Source: a virus. From it: 35,387 bases of DNA. Each line of letters starts with the position of its first letter. The stretch's first letter is position 1. Positions 31,154 to 35,387 of the stretch are shown one piece after another. Location: positions 1-35,387 of the IMG/VR virus record IMGVR_UViG_3300043411_001259. The stretch is one strand, 5' to 3'. The position numbers and the translations under genes are program-made. The notes under the pieces were generated by a model that had not been told where the DNA came from, did not search any database, and saw only the letters and a program-made list of their open reading frames with translations.

Positions 31154-32701
31154 CTACGCAGCGTAGAGCAAGCACTCCTCGAACTTGTTAGGGTTCAACT
31201 CCCGTAGTGCATTCTCCACCTCTCCCTGGGTAACCCCACGTCGTACTGTGGTCAGCTCCCCCCAGGAGTACCCGATCTCCACGTCGGTACCGATAGGGAA
31301 GGTCAGCCAGTCGAATTGCTCCTGCGGCCAGTCATCCATACAGACAAAGCAGTTGTCTATCGCCTGAGCCACCTTCTTCAGCGGGGACTCCGTCTCGATA
31401 GAGTCGTACACCGTAGCCAGACTGTTAACCCCGATCAGCTTGTTCCTGCGGTTCAATTCCCCGAAGGCTACCAGCCCCAATGTAGAGGCAGTGGACTGTA
31501 TCATCACGTTCTGGGAGTTTCTCAGGGAAGCGTTGTACGCTGCAGTGCGACGGAAGCAGGGCAAGGTTCCGTAAGTCATCTTTCTCTGCCCGAACCGGGT
31601 GAAGATGTACTGGTTGGCGATGGCCATCTTGTGGCAGTCTTCCACGAAGTCCTTGATACGAGGGAATGCACCGAAGTACAAGGCAACCAGATTCTCTGCC
31701 TCTTTCTGGGTAATTCCCAGACCTGCAGCAATTCCGCCCAAGGAGGAGCCGTACAGGATACCGAAGGTCACCGCCTTGGCGTTGCCTCTCAGTACCTTGT
31801 ACTTCTTGTGAAGCGGGTGGTTTTTGTCTTCGATGGCCCCATGGAACTCCTCGTAGGGAATGCCGTTGATTACGGAAGCCGTGTAGGAGTGGAAGTCGAG
31901 GCCTCCAAGAATTGCTTCCAACATCTTCTCATCCTGGCATAGTGCAGCCAGGATTTTCACCTCGCACGAACTGAAGTCAGCAGTGACAAAGATGTACCCG
32001 CGAGGAACCGTGTAACACTCCCGTACATTGTACCCGTGTACTGGTTTAGGCAGGTTCAGCAAGTTCGGGTTATCCGAGGATATCCTGTGTGAGCTGGTCC
32101 CATGGAGGTTGTAATTCGGGTGTACCCTCCCATCTCTCTTGACCCAGTCTCCGATGTAGGTTTTGATGAACGAGGAATGAACGCTCGATATATCGGTGTA
32201 CATCCGCAGGCTCTTCAGCCAGGTCAGCCCCGTGGACTCCTCTAACGCTTTTATCGCGTCTCCGCTTACCGCCGGCTGGCCCTTCTTGGTAAACACGGTC
32301 ACAGGGAACCCGAGGTCCCCGTATAGCATCTGCGACAATTCCGTGCCGGAACCCAGGTTGATACTCTTCCCCATCCCTGTGAACACCTCTTCTTCCAGGG
32401 TAGCCAGCTGCATACACATACGCTGGTCATACTGGCGATTGAGAACCTGGTCGTAGAGAATCCCGTTGATCTCCATGTCCAGCATGAACTCCATTGCCGG
32501 ATGCTTGATGTTCCTGGCTTCGGACAGGATAGATGGTGCGAATACCGACTCCTCCTTCCCATCTTTGAACTGTTTGTACTTCACCTGGTTCTTGATGGAG
32601 GGCATTAGCCTCCGGAGCAGCTCATAGGTCACTAACGCGTCTACCCCTGCATACGAATACAATCGCTCTGAGGGGAAGTCTTCATAGGATTTAACAGCCA
32701 T
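31154..32701 (-). CDS. Family A DNA polymerase, polymerase domain with only the last exonuclease motif (515 aa)
   Basis: Polymerase motifs: TSSHRISSDNPNLLNLPK (202-219), motif A ADFSSCEVKILA (D242, E247), motif B RGNAKAVTFGILYG (R305, K309, F313, Y317), motif C TVYDSIE (D433). The N-terminus reads LYSYAGVDALVTYELLRRL, equivalent to exonuclease motif III (Y17, D21; compare T7 DNA polymerase), but motifs I and II are absent. The frame has an upstream stop at 32761-32759, so no extension is possible. The protein therefore starts inside the 3'-5' exonuclease domain. The rest of the exonuclease may be a separate gene or lost. The ATG has only a weak ribosome site (CGG at distance 9). Confidence 0.85.
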   Translation of the reverse strand: MAVKSYEDFPSERLYSYAGVDALVTYELLRRLMPSIKNQVKYKQFKDGKEESVFAPSILSEARNIKHPAMEFMLDMEINGILYDQVLNRQYDQRMCMQLATLEEEVFTGMGKSINLGSGTELSQMLYGDLGFPVTVFTKKGQPAVSGDAIKALEESTGLTWLKSLRMYTDISSVHSSFIKTYIGDWVKRDGRVHPNYNLHGTSSHRISSDNPNLLNLPKPVHGYNVRECYTVPRGYIFVTADFSSCEVKILAALCQDEKMLEAILGGLDFHSYTASVINGIPYEEFHGAIEDKNHPLHKKYKVLRGNAKAVTFGILYGSSLGGIAAGLGITQKEAENLVALYFGAFPRIKDFVEDCHKMAIANQYIFTRFGQRKMTYGTLPCFRRTAAYNASLRNSQNVMIQSTASTLGLVAFGELNRRNKLIGVNSLATVYDSIETESPLKKVAQAIDNCFVCMDDWPQEQFDWLTFPIGTDVEIGYSWGELTTVRRGVTQGEVENALRELNPNKFEECLLYAA

Positions 32702-32717
32702 TTTTATTTTCCGACGT

Positions 32718-32743
32718 AAAAGAAAAAAGGCCCTCGCGGGCCT
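32718..32743 (-). terminator. Intrinsic terminator between the 57-aa gene and the polymerase gene
   Basis: GGCCC pairs with GGGCC over a GCGA (GNRA) loop, followed on the - strand by TTTTTTCTTTT. It ends the short unit that carries the 57-aa membrane protein, so polymerase expression needs readthrough or a start further down. Confidence 0.8.
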
Positions 32744-32758
32744 GAGTAACTGGCCCGG

Positions 32759-32932
32759 TTACCCGAGCCATCCCATTATGGTGAGGTAGGTGCAAGCGAT
32801 CGCACCTACCAAAGCGGCCGCGCTCAAGAGCGTGGCAATCACAACTTCCCTGTCGTTCGCACGCTCCGCTTCTGCGGAGCTTAACTCACGGGCCCTCCGA
32901 AAATGGGGGGCCCAATCATTGCGTGCGCTCAT
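32759..32932 (-). CDS. Small membrane protein (57 aa)
   Basis: The ORF is short but has a strong ribosome site (GAGGAGGT, 5 bases before the ATG). The product begins MSARNDWAPHFRRARELSSA and ends with one hydrophobic segment (residues about 30-55, VVIATLLSAAALVGAIACTY). It is a tail-anchored type of small phage membrane protein; holin or antiholin are options but unproven. The DNA of this gene is unusually rich in self-complementary words, for example GGTAGGTGC with GCACCTACC and GCTCCGC with GCGGAGC. Confidence 0.65.
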   Translation of the reverse strand: MSARNDWAPHFRRARELSSAEAERANDREVVIATLLSAAALVGAIACTYLTIMGWLG

Positions 32933-32987
32933 GTTCACCTCCTCAGGTGGTTTGCGCCCGGAAGCGTGATGCTCCGGTTCTAACTAC

Positions 32988-33016
32988 CTTATACCAAAAT
33001 ACCGCTAGAACTTCAG
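32988..33016 (-). promoter_or_regulatory. Candidate extended -10 promoter of the 57-aa gene
   Basis: On the - strand TGGTATAAGG (extended -10) lies downstream of a poor -35 (CTGAAG, 17-base spacing). An AACCGGAG leader follows at 32972-32979. Confidence 0.4.
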
Positions 33017-33268
33017 CTTCTGGAACCAGGTCTTTCCCCGACGTACATCGGTGTGTACACACGTGCTGGAGGCTCCGCCTGCGCTACGCTCTTCTCCGGA
33101 CCCAGTACCCACAGACTCCCCAACCCGGTAAGCAGCATCACCGCCGCCGCCCTTCGTACTATCTTTTTCATGTTCATGCAGAACCTCCGTACTAACGAAG
33201 ATAAGGACGCACATTAGTCCCAGCGAGGCTACGCCAGCCAGGACATACCATAGGAGACCTGTCACCAT
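33005..33268 (-). CDS. Membrane protein with N-terminal transmembrane segment (87 aa)
   Basis: The N-terminus (LLWYVLAGVASLGLMCVLIF) is one hydrophobic helix; the rest is Gly-rich, polar and basic at the end. GAGGAG lies 8 bases before the ATG; the gene overlaps the next upstream gene by 7 bases. It could be part of a lysis module (spanin- or holin-like), but no signature is present. Confidence 0.6.
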   Translation of the reverse strand: MVTGLLWYVLAGVASLGLMCVLIFVSTEVLHEHEKDSTKGGGGDAAYRVGESVGTGSGEERSAGGASSTCVHTDVRRGKTWFQKLKF

Positions 33269-33558
33269 GGACGGTTCTCCTCGTTCATTGCCGCCAGGTC
33301 AGGATCTGGGGAAAGCATGATCCATGACACTGCCCAGAAGAGGGCGAAGGTTAACAGGCTCCCCGAGATAGCCTCGGGAACGTCCAACCCCTCTCCGTAC
33401 TTCATGTACGAGATCACAAAAGTAAGCACCGCTACTACCAGTGCTATTGCAATGGCCATCAAGTTTCTTTTCACAGGGTTCTCCCGCAACTCGTCGTAAG
33501 TGTCGAGTTGCTGTTTGTTTTGTAGGTAACTCGCCAAAATAGGCGAGGTCCGGTCTCT
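33262..33558 (-). CDS. Membrane protein with two transmembrane segments (98 aa)
   Basis: I prefer the GTG at 33558 (GGGAG 6 bases upstream); the GTG at 33606 has only an AAGGT immediately next to it. Two hydrophobic helices (LMAIAIALVVAVLTFVISYM and SGSLLTFALFWAVSWIML) are separated by a short acidic loop. The two-segment layout with a short charged N-terminal region resembles class II holins; this is only an inference. Confidence 0.6.
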   Translation of the reverse strand, partial: RDRTSPILASYLQNKQQLDTYDELRENPVKRNLMAIAIALVVAVLTFVISYMKYGEGLDVPEAISGSLLTFALFWAVSWIMLSPDPDLAAMNEENRPW

Positions 33559-33714
33559 CACAGTGTTCTCCCTGTTAGTGTCTCCAGCCGCCGTAGCTGT
33601 CTCCACCTACCTTCGCGGTGTTCTGCCTGGGGTACTAGCCGCGTCCGTCTCACTGTTCCTTACCTTACTCATCTGGGTTATACCCTTGTTCTCTTTTTCC
33701 TTGAAAAGAGGGCT

Positions 33715-34245
33715 CTAGCAGCAACCACCGCAGCTTGCGCAGTAGTCTTCTTCCGAGTCGTCCATAAACCCAATCTCCAGGAAACAGGTGTTCCCGTCCT
33801 CGTCCGTTCCAACGATGCAGGTGTACGCCCCGTCTCCATACCCGGAGCTTGATACGAGTCCTTTACCTTGGTAGGTACCTCCTAGACTCCCTGCTGTCAA
33901 CTCGCAGATGTCCCCATAGAATGTGCCCTTCTCTCCATACTCCCCCGTGCAACTTCCGGTAGGGTAGACGGTATCACAGAAGATTCCAGCCTGGCCAGAG
34001 TCAACCCCTACGGAAAACGGGGCGCTCACTTCGTTGTACACGTCCCCTGCTCCTTTACGTACCAGGCGCAGTTTGGACACCCGATCCTCGTCTCCATAGT
34101 GAAGGAAGGCCTCGTAGGTGCCGGGAGTGATGTCTACCTCCCCACGGCACCAGACGTCGCGAGGGTAGCATGGGTCGGAGACTACAACTCTGTTAGAGAG
34201 GAGGATGTCCTCGAACTGTTTGATTTCACCTTTTTTTGGTGACAT
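33715..34245 (-). CDS. DUF4241-like protein with Cys-rich C-terminus (176 aa)
   Basis: The blocks VVVSDPCYPRD, PGTYEAFLHY, FSVGVDSGQAGIF and VSSSGYGDGAYTCIVG are typical of DUF4241-type proteins. The last eight residues are CASCGGCC, a cluster of four Cys that could bind metal or form disulfides. GAGGT lies before the ATG. No function is established. Confidence 0.7.
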   Translation of the reverse strand: MSPKKGEIKQFEDILLSNRVVVSDPCYPRDVWCRGEVDITPGTYEAFLHYGDEDRVSKLRLVRKGAGDVYNEVSAPFSVGVDSGQAGIFCDTVYPTGSCTGEYGEKGTFYGDICELTAGSLGGTYQGKGLVSSSGYGDGAYTCIVGTDEDGNTCFLEIGFMDDSEEDYCASCGGCC

Positions 34246-34280
34246 GATAATACCTCTATTGAGTTTTGTTGGGGGTTGAA

Positions 34281-34958
34281 ATGAGCGGTATTGTTTTGAA
34301 AACGGTTAAGGCAAAGCTTTACTGCGTTGAGTGTGGAACGGAGTTGACGGGGAAGCAGGAGAAGTTTTGTAGTCCTTATTGCAGTATGAGGTTTCATACT
34401 AACCTAGCCCGTGAAAGAGGTACCGGAGGGTACCTAAATAGCCCTACCTCCAGAAAATACGAGCGTTGTGTAGAGTGTGGAAAACCCCTATCTGGGAACC
34501 AAAAGAAGTTTTGTAGTCCTACCTGTCGTGATAAGTCTCCCAAAAAGAGGGAAAGGGTGAGAGCTTCCCGAGGCACAAAAACGCAAAAGGCTAAGGTGTA
34601 CTATGTACTTCTCAGGGGTGGGTGCTGTCAAGAATGCGGGTACCACAAAAATATAGCGTCTTTATGTTTTCATCACCTAGATCCTTCAAAAAAGACACTA
34701 AGTTTAAACTGCGGCGTTCTTAGTAGTACCGAGGAGTCCGTAGTTGTGGCTGAGCTGAAAAACTGTGTACTCCTCTGCCACAACTGCCACAGCGAGCTAC
34801 ACAACCCAGAACTGGAAGGCCTGTTAGACCCTCCCGTCACCAGGCCCGTATTACCAACCCCAGATCCTCGTTCTGACACTTCCCATGAGAACGTAGTTTC
34901 TCTTCCAGTGAAGCGTACAAAGGGAGAAACCTCTCCTGTGGTAGCCCATACAACCTGA
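34281..34958 (+). CDS. HNH endonuclease with two tandem zinc knuckles (225 aa)
   Basis: I take the ATG at 34281, with GGGGGT 4 bases upstream, not the one at 34266. Two repeated zinc motifs are visible: C15, C18, C30, C34 (YCVECGTELTGKQEKFCSPY) and C63, C66, C78, C82 (CVECGKPLSGNQKKFCSPTC). The HNH core follows: C116-C119, FHHLDPSKK (H131-H132) and NCVLLCHNCHSELH (C166, C169, H170, H174). It is on the opposite strand to its neighbours, has AT-rich stretches and is the only + strand gene after 18.7 kb. Homing-type nucleases often enter genomes this way. It may be cut-and-copy mobile. Confidence 0.8.
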   Translation: MSGIVLKTVKAKLYCVECGTELTGKQEKFCSPYCSMRFHTNLARERGTGGYLNSPTSRKYERCVECGKPLSGNQKKFCSPTCRDKSPKKRERVRASRGTKTQKAKVYYVLLRGGCCQECGYHKNIASLCFHHLDPSKKTLSLNCGVLSSTEESVVVAELKNCVLLCHNCHSELHNPELEGLLDPPVTRPVLPTPDPRSDTSHENVVSLPVKRTKGETSPVVAHTT

Positions 34959-35034
34959 TTAGGAGCCTGGTGCATTCAACCAGGCCCTTTACCGTGGTCG
35001 TTTCTCCTACGTGGGTAATGGCTATGAAATGCAC
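34837..35034 (-). CDS. Possible 65-aa protein overlapping the HNH gene (perhaps truncated)
   Basis: The start is GTG at 35034 (GAGG 7 bases upstream), overlapping the stop of the 92-aa gene, so it is likely translated. The product begins MHFIAITHVGETTTVKGLVE. From 34958 leftwards it overlaps the HNH gene on the other strand by 122 bases. The last 40 residues therefore lie on DNA that also codes for the HNH C-terminus, so the natural C-terminus of this protein may have been lost when the HNH gene arrived. Confidence 0.45.
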   Translation of the reverse strand: MHFIAITHVGETTTVKGLVECTRLLIRLYGLPQERFLPLYASLEEKLRSHGKCQNEDLGLVIRAW

Positions 35035-35300
35035 TCGTGCACCTCTACACCTTCTGCCCTTGCCAAGTTCTCGAACTGTGCGGTACGGGCGAAGTCCCCC
35101 AAGGCCTCAGCCTTGGTGTATCCGTCCCTCTTCGGTTTTAGCCGATAACAGAACGTAGACTGACGCCCGAGGACATGCACTCTCCCCTTGTCGTCTACGA
35201 CAGGGTTGAAAGACCTTAGAACTTCTCCCCTAGAGCCAAAGGTACCTTGTACTACTCCATTCTTAACAACGAGGTAATAACGTGGAGGCAGTGTCCCCAT
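35022..35300 (-). CDS. Hypothetical 92-aa protein
   Basis: GGAGG lies 4 bases before the ATG. The product begins MGTLPPRYYLVVKNGVVQGT and is strand-rich at first (VVKNGVVQGTFGSRGEVLRS), then basic. No family is recognised. It is the first gene after the terminator at 35318-35347 and has an AACCGGAG leader at 35306-35313. Confidence 0.6.
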   Translation of the reverse strand: MGTLPPRYYLVVKNGVVQGTFGSRGEVLRSFNPVVDDKGRVHVLGRQSTFCYRLKPKRDGYTKAEALGDFARTAQFENLARAEGVEVHECIS

Positions 35301-35317
35301 AGGACCTCCGGTTCGTT

Positions 35318-35347
35318 AAAAAAGAAAACCCCGCTGGTTAGGCGGGG
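35318..35347 (-). terminator. Intrinsic terminator of a unit entering from the right
   Basis: CCCCGC pairs with GCGGGG across a 7-base loop, followed on the - strand by TTTTCTTTTTT. It ends a leftward transcript from genes beyond the right edge of the window. Confidence 0.8.
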
Positions 35348-35387
35348 CGGATTGAGGGGGGGGCAATCAGGGCAAGTACTTCAGGAT

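Noticed and set aside
32702-33004. Intron splitting the DNA polymerase gene
   Set aside because: The frame upstream ends in a stop and contains a terminator plus a separate gene with its own ribosome site; no exonuclease motif I or II lies in the window.
33607-33714. A 21-codon ORF (MSKVRNSETDAAS) in the gap
   Set aside because: No ribosome site; the gap more likely holds a promoter-like TATAAC and leader for the next gene.
1-35387. CRISPR array, insertion sequence, rRNA
   Set aside because: No regularly spaced repeats, transposase motifs or rRNA-like sequence were seen anywhere in the window.

Overview
This window looks like part of the genome of a lytic, contractile-tailed bacteriophage (myovirus-type Caudoviricetes). 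Support comes from a W/gp25-like and a baseplate J/gp6-like wedge protein, a long putative tape-measure protein, tail hub and fibre genes, a family A DNA polymerase, a RuvC-like resolvase, a deoxynucleoside monophosphate kinase, an HD hydrolase and HNH endonucleases. Genes are tightly packed, often overlap, and mostly have strong GGAGG-type ribosome sites. I see no host gene, integrase or rRNA and recognise no tRNA. The host cannot be named from this sequence.

Positions 1-18713 (+ strand) form a virion-assembly operon: a 5'-cut small gene, putative tape-measure protein, a 65-aa protein, a tail/baseplate protein, a 396-aa protein whose N-terminus resembles the zinc module of bacterial RNA polymerase beta' (RpoC), a large hub-like protein, a sigma-70-type factor, gp25-like and J-like wedge proteins, a 711-aa tail protein, a SPRY-like protein, three tandem paralogous tail proteins and an SF2 helicase. 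Two transcription-related modules (beta'-like zinc domain and sigma factor) therefore sit inside a baseplate cluster.

Positions 18738-35347 are read almost entirely from the - strand and carry DNA and nucleotide metabolism genes plus many small hypotheticals: dNMP kinase, HD hydrolase, RuvC-like resolvase, winged-helix-like protein, zinc ribbon, metallophosphoesterase, AAA+ ATPase, small HTH protein, DUF1353-like protein, an HNH protein, a macro-like (A1S_2505-type) protein, DNA polymerase lacking most of its exonuclease domain, three small membrane proteins and a DUF4241-like protein. The units are separated by intrinsic terminators, and several units start with a recurring AACCGGAG-like leader.

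Two gene-free stretches are not empty. Positions 22369-23260 hold tandem structured RNA modules on the - strand, with compensatory changes in a GAAA-loop hairpin and a GG-CUA-CC hairpin, plus a second RNA with its own promoter-like and terminator-like signals. Positions 30847-31153 hold a promoter-like site followed by three strong hairpins, the last closed by a perfect 26-bp inverted repeat. An HNH endonuclease gene on the + strand near 34.3-35.0 kb interrupts the - strand gene order and overlaps the end of a - strand ORF; it looks like a recent arrival.
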